Shown: positions 28,876-37,305, numbered from the stretch's first letter. The stretch: DNA of 64,000 bases from Streptomyces sp. NL15-2K (GCF_030551255.1 NZ_CP130630.1:7545501-7609500), one strand, 5' to 3'. Notes: a model not told the origin generated them from the letters alone. Translations and numbers: made by a program.

Positions 28876-29856
28876 ATGTTGCGCTTCCTCGTCCGCCGGA
28901 TCCTCGGCGCCGTCGTCATCCTCTTCCTGCTGAGCATCGTCACGTTCCTGCTGTTCTTCGGCATGCCACGAGATCCGGCGCTGCTGATGTGCGGCAAGAC
29001 ATGCGATCCGGCGCAGCTCGAGAACATCCACCAAGTGCTCGGCCTCGACAAGCCGGTCCCGGAGCAGTTCTGGCTCTTCCTGCAAGGCCTGGTGATGGGG
29101 CGCGACGACTTCTCCCAGGGCCCCTGCCCGGCACCGTGCTTCGGCTACTCGTTCCACACCAACGAGCAGGTGTGGAGCACGCTCGTCGACCGGTTGCCCA
29201 CCACCCTCTCGCTCACCCTGGGCGGTGCCGTCTGCTTCCTGATCCTCGGCCTCGGCACCGGACTCCTCGCCGCCTGGAAGCGCGGCACGCTGATCGACAA
29301 GACGGCGACGGCCGGCGCGATGGTGATCAGCTCGATGCAGATCTATTTCCTCGGCCCGCTGGCACTGGCGGTCTTCGTCTACCAGACCCAGCTGTTCGAC
29401 CGGCCCGCCTACCACGAGTTCACCGCCGACCCCCTCGCGTGGTTCACCGGGCTGATCATCCCGTGGGTGATCCTGTCGACCATCTTCGCCGCCCAGTACA
29501 CGCGTATGTCCCGCTCCGCGATGATCGAGCAGCTCCAGGAAGACCACGTGCGCACCGCCCGCGCCAAGGGCATGTCCCGCAAGTACGTCTTCTTCCGCTA
29601 CGCCTGGCGCGGTTCGCTGATCCCCGTCGTCACCATCTTCGGCGTCGACCTCGGCTCCCTGCTCGGCGGCGCCATCATCACCGAGTACACCTTCGGCCTG
29701 CCGGGCCTCGGCCGCCTCGCGGTGGACTCCGTGGTCTTCAGCGACCTGCCGCTGCTGCTCGGCGTGATGCTGTTCGCCGCCGCCATGATCCTGCTGCTCA
29801 ACATCGTCGTCGACGCCGCGTACGCCTTCATCGACCCGCGCGTGCGGCTGGCCTAG
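28876..29856 (+). CDS. bldKC: Oligopeptide ABC transporter permease (BldKC type)
   Basis: The ATG at 28876 gives 326 residues starting MLRFLVRRILGAVVILFLLS, the typical DppB opening. About six membrane spans follow. The EAA-type loop is RTARAKGMSRKYVFFRYAWRGSLIP. A large outer loop contains two Cys pairs (CGKTCDPAQ and CPAPCFGYSF) that may form disulfides; the paralogue at 43552 keeps them. It pairs with BldKA to form the pore. Confidence 0.9.
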   Translation: MLRFLVRRILGAVVILFLLSIVTFLLFFGMPRDPALLMCGKTCDPAQLENIHQVLGLDKPVPEQFWLFLQGLVMGRDDFSQGPCPAPCFGYSFHTNEQVWSTLVDRLPTTLSLTLGGAVCFLILGLGTGLLAAWKRGTLIDKTATAGAMVISSMQIYFLGPLALAVFVYQTQLFDRPAYHEFTADPLAWFTGLIIPWVILSTIFAAQYTRMSRSAMIEQLQEDHVRTARAKGMSRKYVFFRYAWRGSLIPVVTIFGVDLGSLLGGAIITEYTFGLPGLGRLAVDSVVFSDLPLLLGVMLFAAAMILLLNIVVDAAYAFIDPRVRLA

Positions 29857-29867
29857 GAGCGCACCTC

Positions 29868-30929
29868 GTGACCACTGAGACCAAGGAAGCCGGTGCTCCC
29901 GTCCCGGCCGGCGCGGACGCCTTCCTCTCCGTGCGGGACCTGCACGTCAGCTTCAGGACCGAGGACGGTGTCGTACGGGCCGTCGACGGGCTCTCCTTCG
30001 ACCTGGCCAAGGGCAGGACCCTCGGCATCGTGGGGGAATCGGGCTCCGGCAAGTCCGTCACCAACCTGACCGTCCTCGGGCTGCACAACCCCGTGTTCAC
30101 CACCGTCGAGGGCGAGATCCTCCTGGACGGCCAGGAGCTGACCACCGCCCGGGAGTCCGAGCTGGAGAAGCTGCGCGGCAACAAGGTCGCCATGATCTTC
30201 CAGGACCCGCTCACCGCGCTGTCGCCGTACTACACGGTGGGCCGGCAGATCGCCGAGCCGTACATGAAGCACACCGGCGCCTCCAAGAAGGCGGCCTGGG
30301 AGCGTGCGGTGGAGATGCTCGGCAAGGTCGGCATCCCCAACCCGAAGCAGCGGGCCAAGGACTATCCGCACCAGTTCTCCGGCGGTATGCGCCAGCGCGC
30401 GATGATCGCGATGGCGCTGGTCTGCGATCCGGACCTGCTGATCGCCGACGAGCCGACGACGGCCCTGGACGTGACGGTCCAGGCCCAGATCCTGGACCTG
30501 TTGAAGGACCTGCAACAGGAGTTCGGCTCGGCGATCATCTTCATCACGCACGACCTCGGGGTCATCGCCGACATGGCCGACGACATCATGGTGATGTACG
30601 CGGGCGGCGCGATCGAACGCGGCACGGTGAACGAGGTCCTGCGCTCGCCCCAGCATCCGTACACCTGGGGGCTGTTGAACTCCATGCCCCGCCTGGACTC
30701 GGACCTCGGCACCCCGCTCGCCCCGATCCCCGGCACCCCGCCGTCACTGCTCACCCCGCCCTCCGGCTGCCGCTTCCACCCCCGCTGCACCTTCCAGGAC
30801 CGGGTCGGCGGCGCCCGCTGCGTGAACGAGCGCCCGCTGCTGGGGCCGGACCGCGCCTCGGCGTGCCATCTCACGGCGGAACAGAAGCGGACCATCTTCG
30901 CGGAAGAGATCAAGCCCCGACTGGGGTAG
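29868..30929 (+). CDS. bldKD: Oligopeptide ABC transporter ATPase (BldKD type)
   Basis: The GTG start at 29868 lies 11 bases after bldKC, with GGAG overlapping the bldKC stop region. The 353-residue protein has Walker A GESGSGKS (56-63), signature [13 protein letters not shown], Walker [13 protein letters not shown] and the C-terminal oligopeptide-transporter extension with [11 protein letters not shown] and further cysteines typical of OppD/DppD. It powers import together with BldKE. Confidence 0.92.
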   Translation: MTTETKEAGAPVPAGADAFLSVRDLHVSFRTEDGVVRAVDGLSFDLAKGRTLGIVGESGSGKSVTNLTVLGLHNPVFTTVEGEILLDGQELTTARESELEKLRGNKVAMIFQDPLTALSPYYTVGRQIAEPYMKHTGASKKAAWERAVEMLGKVGIPNPKQRAKDYPHQFSGGMRQRAMIAMALVCDPDLLIADEPTTALDVTVQAQILDLLKDLQQEFGSAIIFITHDLGVIADMADDIMVMYAGGAIERGTVNEVLRSPQHPYTWGLLNSMPRLDSDLGTPLAPIPGTPPSLLTPPSGCRFHPRCTFQDRVGGARCVNERPLLGPDRASACHLTAEQKRTIFAEEIKPRLG

Positions 30930-30965
30930 AGGACTTGGACGTGGGCATGGACGTGGGCATGAACA

Positions 30966-31068
30966 TGCTCTGGGACATGAGGCCACCGTCATGAAGAGGC
31001 CACCGCCACGAAGAGGACACCGTCATGAAGAGGACACCGTCATGAAAGAGGAGTCATGAAAGAGGACC
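30966..31068 (+). repeat. 17-18 bp tandem repeats at the bldKE start
   Basis: Between bldKD and bldKE the words CGTCATGAAGAGGACAC, CGCCACGAAGAGGACAC and CGTCATGAAAGAGG repeat about five times. Each carries an ATG followed by AGAGGA, a ribosome-binding-like word. The last two units include the bldKE start codon (31056). Alternative starts upstream run into stop codons; for example, ATG 31041 ends after five codons. Confidence 0.75.
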
Positions 31069-32171
31069 TCGTCCTCCCCGCCCCGCGCGAGGCCGCCGCC
31101 CCCGCAGCCGGCGATCCGCTGCTGGTGGTGGAGGGCCTCACCAAGCACTTCCCGGTCAAGGGCGGCTTCCCGATCCGGCGGACCGTCGGTGCCGTGCAGG
31201 CCGTCGACGGCATCGACCTCACCGTGCACGTCGGGGAGAGCTTCGGCCTGGTGGGGGAGTCGGGCTGCGGCAAGTCGACCACGGGTCGGCTGATCACGCG
31301 GCTCCTGGAGCCGACGGCCGGCACGATCTCGTACCGCGGCCAGGACATCAGCCACGCCTCGCGCAAGCAGCTGGCGCCGATCAGGTCCGAGATCCAGATG
31401 ATCTTCCAGGACCCGTACTCCTCGCTGAACCCGCGGCAGACGGTCGGCAAGATCATCTCGGGTCCGATGGAGATCAACGACATCAACCCGGAGGGCGGCC
31501 GCGAGAAACGCGTCCGCGAACTACTGGAGATCGTCGGCCTCAACCCCGAGCACTACAACCGCTTCCCGCACGAGTTCTCCGGCGGCCAGCGTCAGCGCAT
31601 CGGCGTGGCCCGCGCGTTGGCCCTGGAGCCGAAGCTGATCGTGGCGGACGAACCGGTCTCGGCCCTCGACGTCTCGATCCAGGCCCAGGTCGTGAACCTG
31701 CTGCAGAAGGTCCAGCAGGAACTGGGCATCGCGTTCCTCTTCATCGCCCACGACCTGGCAGTGGTCCGCCACTTCTCCCAGCGCGTGGCGGTGATGTACC
31801 TCGGCAAGATCATCGAGCTCGGCGACCGCGACTCCATCTACACCCGCCCCCGGCACCCCTACACCCACGCCCTGCTGTCCGCCGTACCCGAGGTGAGCCT
31901 CGAGGACGGGGACACGGGCCGGCGCGAGCGCATCCGCCTCGCCGGGGACGTCCCCTCACCGATCTCCCCGCCCTCCGGCTGCCGCTTCCGCACCCGCTGC
32001 TGGAAGGCACAGGACAAGTGCGCGACGGAGGAACCACCCCTGATCCAGCTCTCCGGCAACCACGACGGCCACCTGACGGCCTGCCACTTCCCGGAGGAGC
32101 CGACGATCGAGGGGCGGGACGAGGACATCGTGCTGGATCCGGCGTTGGCGGCGTTGGAGGATGACTCCTGA
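31056..32171 (+). CDS. bldKE: Oligopeptide ABC transporter ATPase (BldKE type)
   Basis: The protein has 371 residues: Walker [10 protein letters not shown] (67-75), FQDPYSSLNPRQT, signature [15 protein letters not shown], Walker [12 protein letters not shown], and a C-terminal [12 protein letters not shown] segment. It is the OppF/DppF partner of BldKD. Its central part is about 97 percent identical in DNA to the ATPase gene at 41370-42416 over some 240 bases, including unusual CTA codons. Its 3' end (from 32026) is duplicated at 35106. Confidence 0.92.
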   Translation: MKEDLVLPAPREAAAPAAGDPLLVVEGLTKHFPVKGGFPIRRTVGAVQAVDGIDLTVHVGESFGLVGESGCGKSTTGRLITRLLEPTAGTISYRGQDISHASRKQLAPIRSEIQMIFQDPYSSLNPRQTVGKIISGPMEINDINPEGGREKRVRELLEIVGLNPEHYNRFPHEFSGGQRQRIGVARALALEPKLIVADEPVSALDVSIQAQVVNLLQKVQQELGIAFLFIAHDLAVVRHFSQRVAVMYLGKIIELGDRDSIYTRPRHPYTHALLSAVPEVSLEDGDTGRRERIRLAGDVPSPISPPSGCRFRTRCWKAQDKCATEEPPLIQLSGNHDGHLTACHFPEEPTIEGRDEDIVLDPALAALEDDS

Positions 32172-32296
32172 CCGGCTTGGAGGGGGCGGGAGTTGCTGCA
32201 TCACGTGGAACTGTGGGTGCCGGACCTGGAACGCGCGGCCGCCTCGCGGGGATGGCTGCTGGAGCGGCTGGGATACGAGCGGTACCAGAGCTGGGC
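32026..32296 (+). repeat. Duplicated bldKE 3' end plus VOC 5' end, copy A
   Basis: This 271-base segment, covering the last 48 codons of bldKE and the start of the VOC frame, is about 95 percent identical to 35106-35370. A 6-base indel (CTGACGGCCTGCCAC against CCGCCTGTCAC) and a few substitutions separate them. The copies are direct repeats 3.08 kb apart. Confidence 0.9.
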
Positions 32297-32345
32297 AGCG
32301 AGGGCCCTTGGACCGACGAGGACTCCGACCGCGAGATGCGCACCG
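32193..32345 (+). pseudogene. VOC-DinB remnant
   Basis: The first 35 or so codons (LLHHVELWVPDLERAAASRG) equal the start of the intact VOC gene at 35267. At about 32297 the sequence jumps to an internal piece of the DinB gene (GAGGGCCCTTGGACCGACGA, compare 35943-35988), in a different frame. About 575 bases between the two genes are therefore missing here. Beyond 32345 the sequence to 32580 resembles nothing I can name. Confidence 0.75.
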
Positions 32346-32579
32346 CACGCGCCGGATGCCATCGCCCTGGACGACTGCCACACTTGCCTGCTCACGAAGA
32401 GCAGGCGCACTCCGTTCCCCGCTGCCGAGGCCTGGCGGGCCCTGGCCGGGACATCCGCGTCAGGGTCGTGAGAGCGCGCCGCTCCGCTCCGGTCAGGCCG
32501 TGTCCCCCAGGTGGACGACGGGGGATGCCCCCCCCGGGCTGCCCGGCTATCCGCGCCGCGCATAGAGGTGCTCACCCAG

Positions 32580-32659
32580 TAATTGGCAGATCTGTTCCAC
32601 CGGCACGGCCACATGACCTGGTGTTTTCCTTCGCGGGGGTGGAACAGATCTGCCAATCA
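32580..32659. repeat. REP-like hairpin, copy 2 (unoccupied)
   Basis: The arms TAATTGGCAGATCTGTTCCA... (32580-32601) and its inverse (32638-32659) pair with one mismatch. The loop contains CCACATGACCTGGTG and TTTTCCTTCGCGGGGG. Read on the minus strand this is the same element that is split by the IS1111-group insertion at 57.0-58.6 kb, so it represents an empty insertion site. Confidence 0.88.
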
Positions 32660-32697
32660 CCCCGTTACCTTCCGCAGCGGGGCTCCCGGCCTGCAAG

Positions 32698-33081
32698 TCA
32701 GCGGTTCAGGTCGACGACACGGGTGAAGTGCTTCTCGTAGAGTTCAGGGCGGACCGTCGCGATGAACGGCTCCTCATACTCCTCGCCCACCCGCCGTGCC
32801 GCCTCCACTGCCGCAGCGGCACCGAACGGAAGCCCCGCCTCGTGGAGTTGGCAACAGGTCAGTACGCCGGAGTAATCGAGGTCCACCGTCGCGATGCCGA
32901 GCTGCCCGACATGGACGGCGATGCCCGCCCGTTCGCGCTCGGCCTCGATGACACTGAGTACCGGAGTGTGCAGGAACAGGAACGGCTCCAGCCGGGCTGC
33001 GTGCACCAGCCCGGAGACCTGGCGGTTTCCGCCGAGTGCCAGCAATGTCATGTCATCGAGGATGTAGTGCTCTCGGATCAC
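32698..33081 (-). CDS. PIN-like domain toxin candidate
   Basis: GTG start, 127 residues. It begins MIREHYILDDMTLLALGGNR, with the early aspartate expected of PIN ribonucleases, then PFLFLHTPVLSVIEAE and IATVDLDYSG. It overlaps the upstream ribbon-helix-helix gene by four bases (GTGA), the usual antitoxin-toxin order. The fold is inferred from motif spacing; not every PIN acidic residue is obvious, so it could be an inactive or atypical member. Confidence 0.6.
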   Translation of the reverse strand: MIREHYILDDMTLLALGGNRQVSGLVHAARLEPFLFLHTPVLSVIEAERERAGIAVHVGQLGIATVDLDYSGVLTCCQLHEAGLPFGAAAAVEAARRVGEEYEEPFIATVRPELYEKHFTRVVDLNR

Positions 33082-33347
33082 GCCGCGCCCTGCTCGGCCG
33101 CGTAGTGCGCCACGACCTGTCCGCGCACGTTGCGCAGCACTTCGATGCTGGACTCGTCCGTGACAGTGACACCGAAGTGTTCGGCGAGGTAGTCGGCGGT
33201 GTGGGCGGCGCGCTCCTGCAGCTCGGAGGGGGTGAGCGTGCTCTCGGCGAACTCCTCGATCAGGCGGCGCATGGTCGTCCCGCGCGCCTCAGCGAGGACG
33301 GCGAGACGGTCGCGGGTCTTCGAGTCGACCTTGATCGTGGTGTCCAT
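33078..33347 (-). CDS. Ribbon-helix-helix antitoxin candidate
   Basis: The 89-residue protein starts MDTTIKVDSKTRDRLAVLAE. A beta strand TTIKVDSKTRD is followed by two helices, the Arc/CopG DNA-binding fold, and then a helical partner-binding tail. It is upstream of and overlaps the PIN-like gene, consistent with a type II module that represses its own promoter. Confidence 0.75.
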   Translation of the reverse strand: MDTTIKVDSKTRDRLAVLAEARGTTMRRLIEEFAESTLTPSELQERAAHTADYLAEHFGVTVTDESSIEVLRNVRGQVVAHYAAEQGAA

Positions 33348-33403
33348 GGCGGGAGTATACCGGCCGGAATGCCGAGTCTGGGGTCGGACGAGCTGTGACC
33401 GGC

Positions 33404-33814
33404 TCATGCCTCCTCTCCCTTCGGTGTGACGCTGAACCACACCGCTTTGCCGTACGGATAATCCCGTACGCCCCACTCGTCGGCGCATGCCTCGACGATG
33501 CCGAGCCCGCGTCCGCGCTCGTCGTCGGCGGCCGGCGCGCGGGGCGCAGGTGTGCCGGGAGCGTGGTCCCACACGGTGACCCGGAAGTCTTCCGGGGTGC
33601 GCTCCATGCTGACGCAGGACTCCACGGGGGAGTGGTGGTACGCGTTGGTGACGACTTCCGACACCAGCAACTCGACCGTGTCGACGATGCAGTTGAGCTT
33701 CGCGGCGGCGAGGATGCTGCGGATCGTGGCCCGGACCACGCGGACGGCGCGGGGGTCGTGGGGGATGGACAGGCCGTAGGTCCAGAGGGAGGTGGGGGAT
33801 TCGGGCGTGCGCAT
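33404..33814 (-). CDS. RsbW-like ATP-binding protein, second copy
   Basis: ATG 33814 has GGAGG seven bases upstream. The 136-residue GHKL protein has ELLVSEVVTNAYHHS (N-box), VWDHAPG and GRGLGIVEACADEWG (G2), and ends KAVWFSVTPKGEEA. It is a paralogue of the protein at 4963-5382 and diverges from an XRE/DUF5753 gene in the same way, forming the second WhiJ-type set of the window. Confidence 0.88.
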   Translation of the reverse strand: MRTPESPTSLWTYGLSIPHDPRAVRVVRATIRSILAAAKLNCIVDTVELLVSEVVTNAYHHSPVESCVSMERTPEDFRVTVWDHAPGTPAPRAPAADDERGRGLGIVEACADEWGVRDYPYGKAVWFSVTPKGEEA

Positions 33815-33948
33815 GTGGCAGCCTCCAGTTGTGTGCCTGCTGTGACTGGCGCCATACGTAAAGTAGCGGGTTAGGTTGTGAATACTCAACCTCCTTGTGG
33901 AGGGTAGGTTGTGGGATACCCCTCGGCGAGTGACGATGAGGAGGCCGC

Positions 33949-34833
33949 ATGGGGCTCAGGGCGAATCCGACGTATCGACAGCGACGCTTCGGCGCTGAGG
34001 TGCGAGCCATGCGCGAGAAGGTTGGGTTCACTGCCGCACGTGCGGCAGAGGTGATGGGGATGAATGCCTCTCACATCAGTACCGTCGAGGCGGGGCGGAC
34101 CGGTCTGTCCGCAGACAGGTTGCAGCGACTCGCCGCAGCCGTGGGTAGCGAAGACTCCACCTATGTGGACGCGTTGGCCGAGCTAGGTGGCGCGTCGGGC
34201 AAGGGATGGTGGACGGAGTACCGGGACCGCGTGCGTCCCTCGCTCCTGGACCTGGCGGAGTTGGAGGACGGTGCGGCCGAAGTCGTCTGCTACGAACCGT
34301 TCTTCGTGCCGGGTCTGCTCCAGACTGAGTCGTACGCGTCAGTGATTCACCGCCAGGGGTACGCGAAGGCGAAGGCAGCCGAGCACGATTTGGCGGTTGA
34401 GTTCCGAGTCGCCCGTCAGCGAATCCTCCGGGAGGAGAAACCTCCCCGGGTCCACGCCATCGTCCACGAGGCGGCGCTGCATCCGTCGTACGGAGACAGG
34501 CGTGTCATGCGTGAACAACTGGTGCGGCTGATCGAACTGTCACGCCTGCCCCACGTCAACGTTCAAGTGCTGCCCTTCGATGGTCCCGTGCCATTCGGAA
34601 CGTCCTTCACCATGCTTCTGCCACCAGTGAGGCGACTCGGCACGGTGGTCGTCGCACATGTCGAAAGATCCTTGTATCTGGGGGACGTTGAGGCCCTTGC
34701 CCGGTACACCGACCTGTTCGCTAGGCTGCGGGAAGCGGCGCTCCCGACTGTGGACGTGTCCGTACCACCTGAGGGACATCTGGCCAAGGACTCCTTGGGG
34801 CTGATCCAGAGACTCCTTTATCCCCTCCTCTGA
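33949..34833 (+). CDS. XRE-family regulator with DUF5753, second copy
   Basis: The 294-residue protein has an N-terminal helix-turn-helix (VRAMREKVGFTAARAAEVMG, STVEAGR) and DUF5753 marks GWWTEYRDRVRP, VPGLLQTESYASVIH, HEAALHPSYG and VQVLPFDGPV. It is homologous in layout to the regulator at 3886 but clearly diverged. A DUF397 gene follows 11 bases later. Confidence 0.9.
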   Translation: MGLRANPTYRQRRFGAEVRAMREKVGFTAARAAEVMGMNASHISTVEAGRTGLSADRLQRLAAAVGSEDSTYVDALAELGGASGKGWWTEYRDRVRPSLLDLAELEDGAAEVVCYEPFFVPGLLQTESYASVIHRQGYAKAKAAEHDLAVEFRVARQRILREEKPPRVHAIVHEAALHPSYGDRRVMREQLVRLIELSRLPHVNVQVLPFDGPVPFGTSFTMLLPPVRRLGTVVVAHVERSLYLGDVEALARYTDLFARLREAALPTVDVSVPPEGHLAKDSLGLIQRLLYPLL

Positions 34834-34844
34834 AGAAGGCGAGC

Positions 34845-35039
34845 ATGACCGGGTTGCGGTGGCAGAAGTCGACCTACAGCGAAGGCGGCGCCGACACCTG
34901 CGTCGAGCTCGCCCGCGACGACACCAGCACCGTCCACCTCCGCGAGAGCGACACTCCCGGCATCGCCCTCACGTCCGCTCCTTCCGCTCTCGCGGCACTG
35001 CTCGACGGAATCAAGAGCGGGGCGCCGGCCGACCGTTGA
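34845..35039 (+). CDS. DUF397 domain protein, second copy
   Basis: A 64-residue protein: MTGLRWQKSTYSEGGADTC, then CVELARDD, HLRESDTP and a helical end ALAALLDGIKSG. It has the standard DUF397 pattern and sits in an operon with the XRE regulator upstream (GAAGG site). It completes the second WhiJ-type set. Confidence 0.9.
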   Translation: MTGLRWQKSTYSEGGADTCVELARDDTSTVHLRESDTPGIALTSAPSALAALLDGIKSGAPADR

Positions 35040-35105
35040 GCCTGCGGCGGCTGACCGCACGATCAGAGCAGCGTGGCTCGTTCCCCGCCTTCCCGTAGCG
35101 CCGGG

Positions 35106-35244
35106 CGGAGGAACCACCAAGATCCAGCTCTCCGGCAATCACGACGGCCACCGCCTGTCACTTCCCGGAGGAGCCGACGATCGAGGGGCGGGACGAGGAC
35201 ATCGTGCTGGATCCGGCGTTGGCGGCGTTGGAGGATGACTCCTG
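35106..35244 (+). pseudogene. bldKE: Detached 3' end of bldKE
   Basis: About 45 C-terminal codons of bldKE with their stop are present without any upstream part of the gene. They are joined at 35106 to unrelated sequence that follows the DUF397 gene. It forms the beginning of copy B of the direct repeat (35106-35370). Confidence 0.85.
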
Positions 35245-35370
35245 ACCGGCTTGGAGGGGGCGGGAGTTGCTGCATCACGTGGAACTGTGGGTGCCGGACC
35301 TGGAACGCGCGACCGCCTCGTGGGGATGGCTGCTGGAGCGGCTGGGATACGAGCGGTACCAGAGCTGGGC
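35106..35370 (+). repeat. Duplicated bldKE 3' end plus VOC 5' end, copy B
   Basis: This 265-base segment pairs with 32026-32296. Here the VOC gene continues intact into 35371 and beyond, and the DinB gene follows, so copy B preserves the original downstream neighbours while copy A preserves the original upstream gene. Confidence 0.9.
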
Positions 35371-35656
35371 GGACGGGTGCAGTTGGCGGATGGCGGAGAC
35401 GTACCTCGTGCTCGAACAGTCACCGGCGCTGCGTGCCGCTGAACCGTACGACCGTATGCGCCCGGGCCTGAACCACCTCGCCTTCCACGTGCCGAGCCGC
35501 TCGGCTCTCGACGCCCTGGTCGAGGCGGCGCCCGCACACGGCTGGACTCTGCTCTTCCCGGACCGACACCCGTACGCGGGCGGGCCGGAGCACTGTGCCG
35601 CGTATCTGGAGGACGGGGACGGGTTCGAGGTGGAACTGGTCGCGAAGGACTCCTGA
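35267..35656 (+). CDS. VOC-family (glyoxalase-like) protein
   Basis: TTG start; 129 residues. The beginning LLHHVELWVPDLERATASWG, NHLAFHVPSRSALDAL and FEVELVAKD at the end fit the vicinal-oxygen-chelate fold with possible metal ligands H3/H4, H near FHV and E at the end. Such proteins include glyoxalases and resistance binders; the substrate is unknown. Intact, unlike its remnant at 32193. Confidence 0.82.
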   Translation: MLHHVELWVPDLERATASWGWLLERLGYERYQSWADGCSWRMAETYLVLEQSPALRAAEPYDRMRPGLNHLAFHVPSRSALDALVEAAPAHGWTLLFPDRHPYAGGPEHCAAYLEDGDGFEVELVAKDS

Positions 35657-35716
35657 GCGGCAGGACTTCGCTTATTGGTTCGACAGCGGGACGTCGGCCT
35701 CGCCATGCTCCTCCCG

Positions 35717-36220
35717 ATGACAAGAACCGATACTCCTCCCGCATGGGACGAGCGCACCCAGCTGACCACCTTCCTCGACTACGCCCGCCACACCGCCCGC
35801 GCCAAGAGAAAGGACGCATCGGCGGAGGGCGCCCGAACGGCACTCCTGCCGGGCTCACCCCTCATGACGCTGTGCGGGCTGATCAACCACCTGCGGTGGG
35901 TCGAGTACTACTGGTTCCAGGTGGTCTTCCTCGGCGAGGAGGACGAGGGCCCTTGGATGGACGAGGACCCCGACCGCGAGATGCGCGTCGCGGTCGACTT
36001 CCCGCTGAAGGACCTGATCGCGGAGTACGACGAACAGGCCGCCCGGTACCGGGAACTGGTCGCCGCGCACGACCTGGACACCAAGGCGCAGCGCCCGATA
36101 CGCGACGGCCGGCACGTCGACCTGCGCTGGATCCTCCTCCACCTGATCGAGGAGACGTCCCGGCACAACGGTCACTTGGACATCGTTCGGGAGTTGGTCG
36201 ACGGCACCACCGGTGCCTAG
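35717..36220 (+). CDS. DinB-family (DUF664) protein
   Basis: ATG 35717 gives 167 residues. A four-helix bundle is predicted, with the metal-binding histidines seen in LINHLRWVEYYW and LIEETSRHNGHLDIVREL. Members with HNGH near the C-terminus are often DinB/DUF664 thiol-linked or mycothiol-dependent enzymes; the exact reaction is unknown. An IS481 element is inserted three bases after the stop codon. Confidence 0.85.
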   Translation: MTRTDTPPAWDERTQLTTFLDYARHTARAKRKDASAEGARTALLPGSPLMTLCGLINHLRWVEYYWFQVVFLGEEDEGPWMDEDPDREMRVAVDFPLKDLIAEYDEQAARYRELVAAHDLDTKAQRPIRDGRHVDLRWILLHLIEETSRHNGHLDIVRELVDGTTGA

Positions 36221-36229
36221 GGCACTAGG

Positions 36230-37297
36230 TGTGCTGTCCCGGGACGTTGGTGACGGGCGACACGCCTTGAGCGGTCCTTGAAAGGGGTGAGGGCCTCTGG
36301 GTTCGGTGTGGATTGCGACATCTACAACCGGCACCCAGGAGGCCCTCGTTGTCCCACCGTAACGCCCCGCTGACTCCGACCGGCAGGCTGCGTCTGGCCC
36401 GGTGCGTCGTCGACGACGGCTGGCCTGTGTGGCGGGCCGCAGAGCGCTTCCAGGTCAGTCACACCACCGTGGCCCGATGGGCCGGCCGCTACCGCCACCA
36501 CGGCGCCGAAGGCATGCACGACCGCTCCAGCCGCCCCCACCGCTCACCCCGGCAGACGCCCGCCACGGTTGAAGCAGAGGTGGTGCGGATACGGCGCGAG
36601 CACCGCATCGGACCACTTCGGCTGGCCGCCCGCACCCAGATCGCCGCGTCCACCGCCCACCGCATCCTCAAGCGCCACGGCATGCCCGCGCTGGCCGCTG
36701 TGGACCGGGCCACCGGCGAGCCTGTGCGCCGCTACGAACGCTCCCGGCCCGGCGAATTGATCCACATCGACGTCAAGAAACTCGGCCGCATACCCGAGGG
36801 CGGCGGCCACAAGACCCTGGGCCGTGCCGAAGGCCGACGCAACCGGACCGGCACCGGCTACGCCTACCTCCACACCGCCCTGGACGACCACTCCCGCCTG
36901 GCCTACACCGAAGACCTGCCCGACGAGACCGCCCCAACCTGCGCAGCCTTCCTCACCCGCGCCACCGCCTGGTTCGCCGCACACGACATCACCGTCGAAC
37001 GCGTCCTGACCGACAACGCCTGGGCCTACACCAAGAACACCTGGCGCCAGACCTGCCACGACCTCGGCATCAGCCCCCGCTGGACCCGCCCCTGGCGACC
37101 GCAGACCAACGGCAAAGTCGAACGCTTCCACCGCACCCTGCTCGACGAGTGGGCCTACCACCAGCCCTACACCTCAGACGCCGAACGCCAGACTGCGTTT
37201 CCCGACTGGCTGGACTGGTACAACTACCACCGACCCCACACCGGCATCGGCGGCCACACCCCAGCCAGCCGCGTCACCAACCTGTCCGGTCAGCACA
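36230..37297 (+). mobile_element. IS481-family insertion sequence, complete
   Basis: The terminal inverted repeats begin TGTGCTG at 36230 and end CAGCACA at 37297, with a longer imperfect match around GTTGGTGACG. A perfect 6-bp target duplication ACTAGG flanks it (36224-36229 and 37298-37303), matching the NCTAGN target known for IS481. The length is 1068 bp with one transposase gene. The intact ends and target duplication point to a fairly recent insertion. Confidence 0.92.
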
Positions 37298-37302
37298 ACT
37301 AG
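36349..37302 (+). CDS. IS481-family transposase
   Basis: I choose TTG 36349 (LSHRNAPLTPTGRLRLARCV), with AGGAGG upstream, giving 317 residues. An N-terminal helix-turn-helix (VWRAAERFQVSHTTVARW) precedes the DDE integrase core: IHIDVKK, LTDNAWAY and NGKVERFHRTL. The final codons run past the right end of the element, and the stop TAG (37300-37302) is supplied by the duplicated target ACTAGG. Confidence 0.93.
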   Translation: MSHRNAPLTPTGRLRLARCVVDDGWPVWRAAERFQVSHTTVARWAGRYRHHGAEGMHDRSSRPHRSPRQTPATVEAEVVRIRREHRIGPLRLAARTQIAASTAHRILKRHGMPALAAVDRATGEPVRRYERSRPGELIHIDVKKLGRIPEGGGHKTLGRAEGRRNRTGTGYAYLHTALDDHSRLAYTEDLPDETAPTCAAFLTRATAWFAAHDITVERVLTDNAWAYTKNTWRQTCHDLGISPRWTRPWRPQTNGKVERFHRTLLDEWAYHQPYTSDAERQTAFPDWLDWYNYHRPHTGIGGHTPASRVTNLSGQHN

Positions 37303-37305
37303 GCC

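Noticed and set aside
32193-32471. A 92-residue VOC protein gene
   Set aside because: Only the first third matches the VOC family; the rest is a frame-shifted DinB piece and unrelated sequence, so it is a remnant.
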